Positions 1 through 15,800 of a DNA stretch of 64,000 nt are shown here, piece after piece (the first letter of the stretch is position 1; each line of letters opens with the position of its first letter). The DNA is from Adineta steineri (Eukaryota; Rotifera; Eurotatoria; Adinetida; Adinetidae). The notes under the pieces were generated by a model, which was not told the origin of the DNA, did not search any database, and saw nothing but the letters and a program-made list of their open reading frames with translations. The translations under genes and the position numbers were made by a program. The stretch is taken from the NCBI GenBank assembly GCA_905250115.1, contig CAJNOI010000002.1:1267678-1331677 (forward strand), written 5' to 3'.

Positions 1-927
1 GAAAAGAATAGAAAAATATGTCAGAACAATTCAATATTAAAACAAGCCTACTCTTTTCTTCTTATCTGACATGTTATGAACACCATACGCGTTTGTCATA
101 TGATTACTATATACTTAGTTCTTCAAAAAACGACAATAAATAATACGTGATCTAAAAGAAATTTTTTTTTTGCTATATCAAATTTCTATATGTCAGAGAT
201 TGTCATATGTTCTTGTTGTTATACTTTTATATCAGAGATTTTAGATAAAGCTAGAAGATAATGTTGTGCTGACCTCGATAAAAAAAGTAATAATTTTCTT
301 GAAATCATGAGGGATAGAAAGTACTTACCGTTGTCTATTTTTTCTGTTGTTACTTACAGTTTAATTATCGAAGGACTTGTTCTTTTTCTTTCCTTCTTTG
401 TTCTGTCTTCTACTCTGTTCTATATATATACAACTGACAGTTTTATGGCATTCAACTAGCAAGAAAAGCCATTGAAAAGAAAAGATATGATTATTTGACA
501 TACACCCCATGGTATCTATATGATTAAAAAGGATTCCATCTACTCTTCCAGACTTATATTCATCACAGGAAATATTGCTTCTATTTTAAAAACATAACTA
601 AAAAAATAAGTCGTAATTGACAAGCATCGTACACATGCATACAAATAATCTATGGGAATAGTAATTATATTTCATACTTAATATATTACTATATATATGT
701 ATATGTATACTCACGATTAATTGTCTTCGATTTATTCTATTCATATGTAAATATTATTAAAACTACTATTTTTAAGCGTCTATTTAACTAATGGCAATGT
801 AAATTAGTAAATATTAAATGAATACGTTATCACACAAATGAAATTTTATTTACTTTTTCAAAATAGAATAAGAAAATATGAAATGAAAAACAAGAAAAAG
901 AAAAGTGTGGATAATAACATCTTTTTT
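1..927. other. Non-coding flank, no gene seen
   Basis: AT-rich sequence downstream of the IQCG stop. I see no reading frame with recognisable content and no RNA gene; it includes homopolymer runs and a short (AT)n tract. It probably holds the IQCG 3' UTR next to position 927 plus intergenic DNA. Confidence 0.5.
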
Positions 928-3036
928 TTATTTCTTCTTTTTTCCTTTTTTTCCTTTCTTCTTTTTGTATGGCCCAATTGCATTTCTAACAAGCATTCCT
1001 CTCCACCATGATTGAATTTTAACTGCAGCAAACATTTGTTGTTGTTCACGTTCTAATTGTCGACGACGACGTTCTTTTTCTGCTCGATCTTCACGAACAA
1101 CTTTTTCATAAAGTGTAAACTAAAGCAAAAACAATAGATTTTAATTAACTATCTAGTTATTTCTCTTACATCAGCAGCAATTTTTTGATATGCTGCTAAA
1201 TCTGATGCACGTGCTGATTTTAGTTTATCTAATTGAGTTTGTAAGGCAGCGGTTTCTTGATTATATTTTTCAAGCCAATCTTCAGTTTTTTGAGTAGTGT
1301 CCTTTTGAAAAAAATTACAGTTAATATTTTATGTAATACTACAAAAAAAAATCGAATACCTTGATATAAACACGCAAGTAATTTTCTGTTTCCGAATTTG
1401 ATTTCATTTCATCTTCAGAACGATTTTCTAATGACTGGAAAAAGGAAGAAACTTTAGTAATTATCATTCATTTATTCTATATTTACATCTTGTTCACGAC
1501 GCATATCTTGTTCAGCAATAGAACAACGTGCACGAATTTGTTCAAGATGATTTTCACATTTTTTCTTTTCATAGGTTATTTCAAGTTGTGCTTTAGCTTT
1601 TGCTTCTTGCAATTGATCTTTTTGATAAGCTATGACTTCAGCACGTCGTGCTAATTCAGTGATTTTTTCTTGACGGACATTTTGAATACTTTGTGTTAAT
1701 TCTTTAATACGTTGACGGCTTTCTTCTTCACTAAATAATCAAATATATTTACTTTGATTAAAAAAAAAAGAACGACGCAAAAGAAAATTAAACTAGAGCA
1801 AAACCAACAGCATATTTCCACATGAATACCTTATTATTATTTTATAAATATCTAAAATAATTTATATAAAAATCCTAATGAAAATATCGACCGAAGAACA
1901 TATTTTGACATGGAAACAACAATGTAAAAACTTATGAATTCACTAATTAATACTTTAGATTTCTTTCACAATGTAGCTCTTGATTATAGTTCATGCAATT
2001 GAACTTAATGCTTCCTTCCTTTTCGATTAATTGTCCTTGTCGGTAGACAAAAAATATAGCATTCAAGACATTAGAATGAGTCGTGACATTTGATCATTAA
2101 ATCTTATTTTTATATCTATCCGATGTATGCTGAACTGAGTGTTTTTGTTCTTTTTTTCAAAGAAATCTATCTAAGGAAAATACATAAGGATCTAAAGAGA
2201 AACGCCCACAACGTCTCAACCAATATCAATTACAAACCTTGAAAGATTGAAATTTATTTCTACTTAATTATACATTATAACTAATAATGTATTGAACATC
2301 AAAAAGAAAGATTAATCATAGTTTTTATCTTAGCTTTAAAAAAAAAGCTTGTAATATATCTTATACATACGTTCGAACGACATGAAAAAAATGATTTTTT
2401 AGTTGTTGTTCTTCTTCTACCATCACTTTGAGTGGTTCAATAGATTTTTGATCATTCAGCGCAAGAATTGATTTTGTTAATAATTTTTCGAAATAATTAC
2501 TAAAAAAATATAAATAGAAATATATATTTTTTCTTTTGATTATTTTTCAAGATTCTGTTATCTTTACCGATCTTTTTCAACTTTTTTCATATTATCTGCT
2601 GTTAATGGATTTTGATTAAACATTCGATTAATTTTGTTAACACCTGTTTTTAAATCATTTGTTGTCTTTTTTAATTCAGCAGTTAATTCTTCCATTAGTT
2701 TCTGACTTTCTGCTGCATCTGGCTGTACAGGTTCATCATCTTTTTTATTTTTTTGTAATTGACTTCGTTGTGATATTTGTGCATCATAATCATCTTCAGT
2801 TCTATGTTGAGCACTTACTACACGCCCAATTTGTTTTCGAACAATCTATCATAATAATAAATCATATGTTTTGAAAAAAAAATATAGCCTTTAATATTAA
2901 AATAACTAACTTCATCCGATGATCCTGTATATTGATAATGTGAAGGCATCAATTTACCGAGAATATGCAATTCTTCAGCTGCATCTTCGAAGACTGCTGC
3001 ATAATCCAGTGCATCGACTGGTGATAATGTAAACAT
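928..3036 (-). CDS. IQCG: IQ domain-containing protein G / dynein regulatory complex subunit 9
   Basis: Seven exons on the minus strand by GT-AG junctions: 3036-2911, 2845-2568, 2499-2371, 1730-1487, 1434-1360, 1301-1170 and 1119-928; together 391 codons in frame. The protein is almost wholly helical and coiled-coil. Near the C-terminus it carries one IQ motif (AVKIQSWWRGMLVR) followed by a lysine/glycine-rich end (KKGKKGKKKK), the layout of IQCG. In known organisms IQCG (DRC9) is a subunit of the nexin-dynein regulatory complex of motile cilia and can bind calmodulin through the IQ motif. The N-terminus MFTLSPVDALDYAAVFEDAA was chosen as start (ATG at 3036); an upstream in-frame TTG at 3072 is not needed. 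The intron 1731-2370 (640 nt) is about ten times longer than its neighbours. Family assignment is from motif and layout, not from a search. Confidence 0.88.
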
Positions 3037-3434
3037 CTTCCCAGCACAATGTCTTATTTCATCACAGTACAAAATATATTACGATCAAACTTCTGATCAT
3101 TCTCGTATCGGTTGCTAAGTGATGTCCTTTATCGCAAATGCATAAGTGTGTTATAATATACAATATAATATCTATTTTTTATGTATTATTCCCAATAATT
3201 ATATTCATATTTAAGAAAATATATTTCTATATTTGTGATGATAATTTTAAAAAAATCGCCATTGATCATTACATAAAACCTCACCAAAGGACAACATATG
3301 TTTACGGTGCAGACAAATTTTTTTGTGGTCTTAGAAAAGGATGATTTACACCGATTTTGCACCGTCTTTTCTGTTTGTTTTTTTAACCAATCTTTATTTT
3401 TATTCTTATTTTCAGACCACCTAATTGCACAATT
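3037..3434. promoter_or_regulatory. Divergent promoter between IQCG and ATP5F1B
   Basis: About 400 bases separate the start codons of IQCG (minus) and ATP synthase beta (plus), so both 5' UTRs and promoters must lie here. I see no unambiguous TATA or CCAAT arrangement. Small ORFs here are shadows. Confidence 0.5.
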
Positions 3435-5756
<2,322 letters not shown>

Positions 5757-6044
5757 GAACTTTAATCCGATGAACGATAGCAAACCGGCCAACAGTCTTC
5801 TTAGTATATCACATTTTTCTGTCTTTTTTCTTCTTTCTTCTAGAAAAGATTCTTTTTCTCGAATGTTTCTATCTCTTTCCATGTACCTTTATAGATTATG
5901 ATTAGAGGAGTTAAATATATAAAGACATTTGTGCCATCATTATTTGTCGAACTTTATCTTTTTTTTTCTTTTATATTGATGTTTGGATATGGGAGAGAAA
6001 AAAAAGTACTACTATCCCCCGTTTGTTTTCTTTCTCTTTCTCAA

Positions 6045-6050
6045 AATAAA
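6045..6050 (+). terminator. Candidate polyadenylation signal for ATP5F1B
   Basis: AATAAA about 290 bases after the ATP synthase beta stop codon, the first canonical hexamer in the 3' flank. The preceding 290 bases would be the 3' UTR. Position-based inference. Confidence 0.45.
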
Positions 6051-8792
6051 CACCAGAATCAATTGTGCTTTACACGCACGAACTTAATGTAGTTTTTAAT
6101 AAAAAAAATTATTTATTTATTGATATTTCGATAATTTAAAGTTGAATAATCTACATATAATAAATTTCTTGATAACATTTATTAAATTATCTTTAGTTAC
6201 ATAGTGTTTTGAAGATCATTGGATAAACTAAGAGAAAATTTGGTAAACAATTCTCTTAGCATAATAGGATTATTTTCAATAAACAATATAATAAACGACA
6301 TCTACTTTTTTTTGGAATAAATTCCTTATTCGAATACCGTTCCATACAGTACGATTATATGATATTCATAGTTCATAATATATTTAGAAGTCAATCATAA
6401 TATATATTTGAAATGATGATGTAATAAGAATCATCGACAATCTATTTTTACACTACTCAATTAAAAAATTCTTGTCACCATATATATATATATATCTACT
6501 TGTAAATTGCGTGATACAGTTGCAACTTTTCGGTCTTCTCAGTCTTCATCATACTATTTTGTAATAATGTTACGTAAATGTTTGGTATTTACAAGCCGTA
6601 CGTTAACATATGTTTTTCTCTTGGCATATTATTTTGTACAATTGTTATGAACTTGTATTAATTTGTTTTATATGTCAGTCAACAAATTCTATGTAATAAT
6701 GTTAGACAGTATTTTTCTTGATATTTTTTATATAATACGCTTATATCGTTCAATATCAATTTGACATGGTGAATCGATGAAAAAACTATAACTTATTTTT
6801 ATAGAAAGAATACTTTCGACTGTTAATTGTTAAAACATTTATATAATGTTGAAAATCAACTTTTTCTTCAATAAAATCTATATTGTCATTCTCAATTCAA
6901 TGATCACAGATCGAAACTAGATTGTTTCTTTTTATCACGTATGACAACCTCTCAGAAATTATGTGTAATTAGTATATTTCGACGCTTCTTTATACTGCAT
7001 AAAAAAAAGAAAATTATATTTTATCATGTCAATGGGTAGGCATGTACATCTACCGTAAAATGAGGTATGTAACTCCTCATTATAAAGTTGATCACAAGTA
7101 GGAGATGGGAGATACATCTATCTATCTATCAAATATACGGATGCTTGCATGTACAAAATGTGATAAATGATCATCGCACGTCTGTTCATCACATAGAACG
7201 CAACAAAACCGACAGATATCAATTATTAGCCACACTCTCTATGTTTATTCGTTATATTATATGTATATGTATATATAAATGTACTTCAAGGGTGTGAATC
7301 TTGCACGTATGTATAGTTCAATGCCAGACACAGTGATGACTGTCAATCTTCTCCCGCTGTTATCATCGATTATATTTTCATAGTTAGAAGAGAAAAAACA
7401 GAACATCATAGGAAAAAGCAACTGTTCAATGAAGTGGTAGACGAATGGAAGGAGGAGTAAGAAAAGAATAGTGACGGTGTATGAAGTAGTTAGAAAGGAA
7501 AAGGTAACTGCTGTCTTCTGTCTTTTTGTAAGAGCACTCACAATACAATCACCATGCATGCTTGCCTGCACAAATCGTGATAATATCATACACAGGTCTT
7601 CTCTCATTGTTATTGTATACTCGTCCTTCGTCAATATTCGCACACATTTATACATATGAATATACCCGGCGGGCATTCTTTCATTTTTAAAATGATTATT
7701 GAACTAGTTGAGTCTAGTCATTTTCTTTTACCCCGCTCTTTTGACAAATGAGTGTTGAAAATGTATTGAGAGTATTTATCAAACAAAACAAAAAGAAGAA
7801 AAAAACGAAAAGAGAACGTGAGGGTCAAATCTATTATTATTAACCGCTTGATCATACGGTAGAGTAATTCATTCATCATTAAAAACTTATTGCTTCTTTT
7901 TTTCGTCTTGTTTTATATACTACAAAACATGTAAGTAGTTGCTAAATTACTGATTACTCAATTGAATGGCATGTTTATTTGAAGAGACTAAGTCGAATCA
8001 TATTTATTTCCTATTCAATCATATAATAGATGAGTCCAGTCTTTTTTTTTTGTTATATTTTTAATTAAGTCACTATTCTCCTTCATTAAACACATAATCA
8101 AATATGTCTGAGACTGTATATATCCATTAGCTTTTTTTTTCTTCTTTACTTGTCTAACAACTAAATTGTTCATCAATTTGATATTTAACACGAAACTAAT
8201 GGCCTTTGCTAGTTTATACATTGATCTTTACTTCAACGAAAAAAGAAACTATAAAAATATTTATGATAGAAACTTGTTGACAAGAAATTGAGTCAGTATA
8301 TGAGAATAGTGTACTCTTGAATGGATTGATGAAACGAACTATGTACTATATGTTAACATACATAATATAATTAAGATGTTGCCGATTTCGCAATCATGCA
8401 AGTGAGTTCTATTCACTAGAGACAAAAAATATATTAGTTCATCGACAACGATCGCTTTGCGTCCGAACGTCATTAAATGTCATGTTCGATGCGGACAATT
8501 AGGTAGTCAAACGCATGTTCAGTTTTTTTTCTTCTTCTTCTTATTCATAATAATGTATCATTGATATTGATATTTTGAGGTGAGAGAGAGAGTATTGAGT
8601 TTTCCTTTTTGGATGAAAGCATGCATTGCAAACATCTGTTCATTTCTTGTCATTTATGTTGTAACAATTTATCTTTATATATATATATAATGTAGAATGA
8701 GAAAGTAATGAGAGTTCAAGCTGTAATGTATGATTACAAGCCGGCCCTTCAAGGCGTGTCTTTACCATATATAAATTTTTCATTCATCCTAA
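6051..8792. other. Intergenic, no gene seen
   Basis: AT-rich DNA with short (TA)n tracts (for example ~6480-6495 and ~8677-8689). The longest ORF (7257-7676 minus) ends in a repetitive Ile-Tyr run from (TATA)n and has no recognisable domain. No tRNA-like fold noticed. Confidence 0.5.
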
Positions 8793-9542
8793 ATGATAAG
8801 TTTTGTATCATTTTATATATTTAGATATTCAATAATGATTATAGAAAAACTAATTTTTTTCTTATTAATTCCGATTATAAATGGTCATTCATCAAAATCA
8901 TATTATTTAATTGATATTGATACAAATTTATCATCGAATGAAACTTATTGTTCAAATATATTAACAAATGAACAAATCTATCGTATTCCTAAACAATGTC
9001 AACAACATTTACTATGTGATCCATATTATTGCGATGATAAATCATTTCGTTGTATTAAAATACGTGAAACATTATGTTGTTTATATAAATATTTTCAATC
9101 AAATTGTCAACAAAATAATTCAAATCAAATCAAAGATGTTTTTCGTTCAGTTTATTTTCAAATGTCAATTGAACATGGATATTGTGAAATAAATCTAGAA
9201 CGAATTGAAAAAAATGATGAAGCTTATTGTATTGCAAATATTAATCAAGATATACAACAGCCAATACAAATATTAACAACAACAACACCACCATCATCAT
9301 TAATAATTGAATCGACTACAAGTCGATCATTGTATAAACACTTTCAACGACGTCCATCATCATTACGACCTAATAATCGTTATCGTCATCGTATTGCAAC
9401 ACGACAAAACTATTCATCATTAGCTAATTTAAATTATTTACGACAAGTTACAATAATTCAAGAACATACTTCATCGACATGTTCAATAAATTTTCTAAAT
9501 TGTTTTCTTATGTTTATTTTATTATTGTCAATTTTAATCTAA
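8793..9542 (+). CDS. Small secreted or GPI-anchored Cys-rich protein, unknown family
   Basis: Single-exon ORF of 249 codons, not recognised. The most likely start is the second Met (8835), which gives a clean signal peptide (MIIEKLIFFLLIPIINGHS). Residues ~45-150 carry about a dozen cysteines, including the cluster CQQHLLCDPYYCDDKSFRC, a CC pair, and later GYCEIN and AYCIAN. This looks like a small disulphide-rich extracellular domain. A Thr/Ser-rich then Arg/Tyr-rich low-complexity linker (from TTTTPPSS) follows. The protein ends in a hydrophobic stretch (NFLNCFLMFILLLSILI) directly at the stop, typical of a GPI-anchor signal or a tail transmembrane helix. Isolated on the plus strand with long intergenic DNA on both sides. 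That it is a gene is inferred from the signal peptide, cysteine pattern and tail; its function is unknown. Confidence 0.65.
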   Translation: MISFVSFYIFRYSIMIIEKLIFFLLIPIINGHSSKSYYLIDIDTNLSSNETYCSNILTNEQIYRIPKQCQQHLLCDPYYCDDKSFRCIKIRETLCCLYKYFQSNCQQNNSNQIKDVFRSVYFQMSIEHGYCEINLERIEKNDEAYCIANINQDIQQPIQILTTTTPPSSLIIESTTSRSLYKHFQRRPSSLRPNNRYRHRIATRQNYSSLANLNYLRQVTIIQEHTSSTCSINFLNCFLMFILLLSILI

Positions 9543-10655
9543 ATAAATGTGTGCATTGTTTTCCTTTTTTTTGTATAAATTTAAGTAAATAATAATACTA
9601 ATCATAACTGATCTTTTATTTATAAATCAAAAATTGGACTATGTGTTCAAAAATGCAATAATTTTTCAATTCTAAGAACGATCTAAAACAACTTTTGTAA
9701 AAAATAACAAAAATAAGTCATCTGTAACTATTTAGAATTTATCGATATAAATTATCCATGTTCCTTAAATAATTTCCTTACAGACTATACACATAAGTAT
9801 ATAATACTAATTATTAAAAATAAATTACATGCATTAGCAATATATTGTCCTTGGTATTCAAGATTATTATATGGTCCAATTATAACAGACAATTCTCTAA
9901 TATAACATGTCAACAACATATGAAGATAAAAGAATTTTTAGTGCATAAGAAAACCTAGTTAAAGATCTTTTTATCAGAATGATGAATGTTTTATATCGTT
10001 TTTAAGGTAATCTAACGAGTTATATCAATAATTTTCTTCTTAATTGTTATCCAAAAGTACGATAAAGTATTTTATTGCATATTAAGATACTTCGTCGTTA
10101 TCATATAATTACTCATATTTTTTAACTCAATCTAATAGAAAATGTCATCAATGAGTCGTTATTTAACTAGAAAAATTTATCATCATATTGAAAATATTTT
10201 TCTCATTAGCAAAATGATATATTTTTGACATTTGTATTGACATATAAACTATCTTATATTAATTACTCCCCCATACATAAATCCAAATGACCTTGGATAA
10301 TTTCAAATAAAATTCATTGACTATTATTAAATTGTTCTTTTCGCTTTGAATAATTTTACACACTGGTAAATGACTATAATGTTCCATTCATATTAACTTC
10401 TCAATGTCATTAAGACCAAATGTTTTTTCATATTTTATAGACAGCTGCTTCAGACATTCTCCTTGTTTTGTCACACTATCTTCTACATAGAAAGAAATAT
10501 TCATTATCATATCATATTTTTCTTTCATTATTCTATTTTGTTCATATCTTAGTCATCATCATTTAGCCACTGTTCGAAAGTGTACACATGAAAAAAAAAC
10601 AATTTAAATTTAAAAGAAAAGTAAAAAATACAATTAATATATAGATAACAGATAA
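9543..10655. other. Intergenic between two convergent genes
   Basis: AT-rich sequence between the plus-strand Cys-rich gene and the minus-strand GPCR. It should contain both 3' UTRs. No other feature seen. Confidence 0.5.
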
Positions 10656-12870
10656 TTAACATGTTTCAACAATATACGCTGGTGATGGTTCTTTTTCTAA
10701 ATGATTTTGTACAAATACTGTAGAATCAATATTGTCTTTATTTGCATTGTTTATATCTATTGAAGGTGAAGATAAATTGGAAGTTTTAGATGGTAATGTT
10801 TCAATAGGTAAACATTCTTCTCCTTCTTCTTGTTTCGATATAGATGTCGAATCTGTACTTAATATTATAGTTGGATTTACAACAGGTGTTAAAGTTGCTG
10901 ATGGTAAATTTTTAAAAGAATTTACAATTGTTGAAGCACGTGGGCGAATTATTGATTGATTATTGTCATTATTTGATGTATAACAAACTGTCTGTTGTCG
11001 TCGTAGATGACGATCAAATGATGATAATGATCTAGGTGAATGTGAAATATTACGAATTTTTCGAGGAGAATTATAAATATTATTATTCGTTATATTCGTC
11101 GTTGTATTTGTTGATGATTTACATATTGTTGAACGACGCGATGTTAGATCACCATTCGATGAACATAGTGATTGTTTATTGGATAGATTAACTGAAAAAC
11201 CACAACAAGTAAAAATAGAAGATTTTCGAAGATTATTATAAGTATTATTATTACTGTTTTGTCTAGATAAATAATTTGAACGATTTTGTGAATGAATTGT
11301 CAATGCACAATAAGGTGTATTGGCTGTTGTTGCAACTGAATGATCTGTATCATCATCATCGTCGAATAGAAATGAATGTGTTTGTATTTTTGATCCATGA
11401 CGACTAGCTCTCTTTCGTTTAATTCGCCAAAAGAAGCATTCCCAAAGTAATTTACGCATTTCACGACGTGATGTTCGACCACTAAAAACAAAAACCATAT
11501 AGAAAATTATTTGAAAAAAAAACAATATTTGTTTTCAATTAATTAATTACGAAATATATATTATTCATACCTAACAATAGCAAACATTAAATTAAGTGAA
11601 TAATTGCTCATTTCAAGAACACGAAATACAGTATTTAAATTAACATAAATATATAATGGCATTAATGGTGTTTTAGTTAAATTAGTTGCAAATGCATTAA
11701 CCATAGTTAAAATATATCTTGGTGATATAGTAAATATCACAAAGAAGGATGAAAGTACAAGTTGTATAGTTTTTTCTTTAAATTGTTTTTCTCGTTTTAA
11801 AACATGTCGAGCATCAATTGAACCAATTTTTGATAAAACAATTCGTTGTCGTGATAAACTATATAAAATTAACCAATTAATTACAAGTAATAATACGGAT
11901 GGTATAATTGAATGAAAAAATATTGTATTAAATGTAAAATAATGTTTTTTCCATTGATCATATTTATTTTTGGATTGAGCGCCTGTTTGCCATATACACA
12001 TAAATGTATGTATTGAAACATTTGCATATGCATGTAAAAAGAAATTTGGTAATAAATAAATAACATTTGCAAATAATACAAGAAATAAAACGACAACAAG
12101 AACAATTTTTGATATTGATATTGTAAAACATAAACGACCTTTTATTGGAAACCATATTATAATACATTTTTCTACAGCTAATGCAACTGTTAACCAAATA
12201 CTAGCCTGAAAAATAAAAGAATTTTAATTGAAAAAAAGATAAATTTTATTGTTTTTTGTAACATGACAAAGAAATAATATTGCTTTTGACCTTTTAATGC
12301 CTGAATAAATCCTTTCATTTTTTATTATCAATATATAAGAGCAAGTCAATTAGCCTGTCTCAAAATGTCTCTTTAAACAAGGTTGATAAACATTTCAAAA
12401 GAAATAAAGAATCTTGTGTTTTATTTTATTCATGAGTACATTTATTATTATTATATTCTTTGTCCTTGGATATAAAATTCTTTTTGTTTTATAAATACCT
12501 GTCCAGTAAACATAATAGTAAAAAATACCCAACGACATAATGGTAATGTTACTTGAAGATAGCCTTTATCAAATAGAATAAATACAAGAAATTCCAATAA
12601 TCGTACTGTATCAAGTATACATATAATTGAAAAATAAAGTTGAAATGTTGTATTACGAAAACTACGTGATGCACGAAAATAAATTAAACTTAAACAATTA
12701 AATGTAAGACCAAAGAGAAATAATAGACTACCAATACCAATTTGAATATATGTATTAAATGCATCAATTAAAATTTGTTCACGAACTGGTATTCTGCTTG
12801 TTGTACCTCGATTAATAATAGTTGATGTTAGAAGTACAGAGCGATTACCGCTCAACAACGATTCATTCAT
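10656..12870 (-). CDS. Divergent rhodopsin-type 7TM receptor with long C-terminal tail
   Basis: Three exons by GT-AG junctions: 12870-12499, 12205-11571 and 11481-10656, together 610 residues. The N-terminus has N-glycosylation sequons (NES, NRS). TM1 is IQIGIGSLLFLFGLTFNCLSL with the class A Asn. TM3 carries the Cys of LPLCRW and ends VEKCIIIWFP in place of the usual DRY. TM5-TM6 are joined by a basic loop. TM7 reads LEMSNYSLNLMFAIVSGRTSR with no classic NPxxY. A Ser/Asn-rich, probably disordered tail of about 285 residues follows (starting RREMRKLLWECFFWRIKRKR, ending EPSPAYIVETC). The layout resembles lophotrochozoan peptide (FMRFamide-like) receptors of class A. Ligand unknown. The altered DRY and NPxxY motifs are real in the sequence. 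Confident as a 7TM GPCR, not confident of the subfamily. Confidence 0.82.
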
Positions 12871-15800
12871 TTCATTTAATATTCATTTAATAGATATATC
12901 TAGAAATAAACAAGAAAAAATTAGGGTGTAAATATAAAAACAGATACCTTTTTGGTAATCAATATCTGATTGAAATCACAACATTAAATAAAAACACTGA
13001 ATACAAATAGGAAAGAGAATACTATTTGGAAATGTTGTCGTTATCTGAGCAACTAAACAATTTGTCTCTAGTTAAATTATCATTTCGTCTAGGGAATAGA
13101 AGCTATAGTTATTGATGTGACAATGAAAAGAAAAAAAAGCTCAGAAATTCCTATTATTTGTATTAGAATAAAAAATCAGAATAAAAAGAGAAGTCTGAAA
13201 AACATATTATATGAAATGATCGATCACCCTGTTTTTCTTCTTTCTCGTCTTTTGCGGTCTAAAAAACTAGTTAGGACGTATCAATTCGAAAACAATAGAG
13301 AAATACAAAGTGCAATCAAAATAAATAACACTCGATATTATGCGCAATACCCTTTCTTTCCTAAGTCACCTTTTGTACATATATATATATATGATAATGG
13401 TGATGATTTTATGCCTATCTTTCTTATCTCTAGTCATTTATCTTTTTTGTTTTTCTAATCAATTTCAATAAGCTTTCGCACCTTTATTCATCCCTGAAAT
13501 ATTTTTCTGTTCTTTGCGTATCTGTTTAATTTGTTGTTTTTGCAAAAACTATTCCTATAAACATGTGAGCGTTATTCATCCATTTTTTTTCGATAATATT
13601 AATGTCTAGTGAAGCATTATAATTACATCCTCACCTTATTAATGTATCTGTCAAATATATATATTCAAAGGATGGTGTTAACTTTTTCAGTAGAATATAT
13701 CATGAATAAAATATAGTATAGGTTTTATCAATAGAATGACAATATAATTTTTTTTTTCAAATGCATTTAGTAAATGTATTTCTATTCTTTATCGTTTCTT
13801 CTTAATAGATGTTAACGACAGAGAGCAAAGAGAAAAAAAGAAAATAAGAAAAAACGAAGAAATATGAGGGCGTTAAAGATAGATGATTGAATATTTTGTA
13901 AAAATATATATTAGATACTTTTTCAATCTATCTTATTTATTTTACGAAGATTTGAATAATAATAATAATAATGAATTAGAATATTATTTTAGAAAAGAAA
14001 AGAAAAGAATTATAAATAAATTTGCTAGTGTCATTGATTACATGTTGAAGTTTAATATAAAAGATATATAGAAGATTCTTTTTTTCGAATAGTAATATAT
14101 TAGATTCTTTTATTCTATTCTTTTCATCCAATAATTTCTATTAAGTTCTTCCTTCCGGAACTGATTGTCATTGTAAACTGTTCGGATCGATCTTTTTCTA
14201 ACTAACGCAAAAAAAAAGAAACGACTATCGAACGAATAAATAAACCTAACGTTTATTTAAGAGATAAGAATAAGAAGAACAACAATCTTTAATCTATATT
14301 AAAATAGCATACTTTTATATAGAATATTATTGAAGAAAAAAATATCTATAAATTCTTCCTACGTCTTTCTTTTAGTCTAAAATGATTTACTTAATTCGAT
14401 AATTTTGATGATGTAAAAGACAATCTACTGATGAGTAAATAATTAAAATAGAGTAGCGAGAAAAAAAAACTTGAATTAATAAACAAATAATAGCAACTAC
14501 TACTAAAAATATATTACAGACATGTATGCAACTGTTACCATTATTTTTCTGTCCTATTAGTGTACACTTCCGCAAATATAAGCATATTTTTTGTCAGATA
14601 TACTCAATAATTACATATTCTTTTATTTTTAAAATCTATAGATGTACATTTTATATATTCTTCATTCATATTGAATGAAGTAACTCACTCACTGACAAAG
14701 GATTACCTCGACATAAGAAATAAAAAGAGCGTTATGTATACATTGTCACTATTCATCGAAGAAAATTTGAAAAGTAAGAGGCGTTATGTCCTTCATAAAA
14801 TACAGTACTATTCATCTATTTTATTTTACCGAACAAATCATTCTACATACTATTTAATAATAACGATGAAAATTATTATTAAACTTTTTCCTATTACGAC
14901 GAAGAACATTACCTTGAAGTAAAACGTAATATTGACAAATCTATATTAATTTTTATTATACATATACATATATATTAATTCTAAGACGATTCCTATGTGA
15001 CAACTAAAAAAAATACTAAGTTTTAAAAAGTCAATAAACCATATAATTTCCCTATAGAATATGTTTCTTTTTAGACAACTAATTTTATGCTACTCCAAAA
15101 GAAATATTTGTCTATATCGTTTAAGAAAATTACTAGAAGAAGAATAAGAAGAAGAAGAAAATTTAAATAAATATTTTCTATCTATTTATAACACTAACAA
15201 ACAGAGAGAGAGAGAGGGATAGTAGACATAACAGGTGGTTTTTATAAATCAAGAACATACGGATTGTCTATGTTATCTTTTGATCTTTCCGATGTAATAT
15301 TTTTTCTTTGTTAATATCTTCGAGATACTCACTTAGTTTATGCAATAAATAAGTCATTGTAATAGCTCATCATCTTGACGATAGAAAGGTCGTACATAAA
15401 TAGATTTATTATTTTTCTTTCTAGAGAAAAAAAATCAATTGAAAATTTCTAGTTTTTTTCTTCTTCTCACTATGACATTTCTAGTTAATGAGAATATTTA
15501 GTTTCGATTAATATAACGAAAGAAAAATAAGAGAAAATTAGATATTATAATAAATGAGAGAAATATAGAGAAAGAATGTCAGAAATCTGTCTCCTATTAT
15601 TACTATACAAAAACATATGTAGACGTATATATAAAAAGTATCTATAAAAGAAGAAGTTAAGAGAAAGAAAGTATGATGATGAGGCTAGATAACAAGCTAT
15701 ATAGACATCAGACACTGCTATTTAGGAAAAGCAAACAAACAATATTGATTGAAAGAAACTCACGCACATTTACTGACTAAATCTATAACATCTTTCTAAT

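Noticed and set aside
7257..7676. 139-codon minus-strand ORF
   Set aside because: No domain, ends in a repetitive Ile-Tyr run made by (TATA)n, no splice or signal context.
13117..13458. 113-codon plus-strand ORF with basic N-terminus
   Set aside because: AT-rich low-complexity composition; no recognisable domain; sits in a gene-free region.
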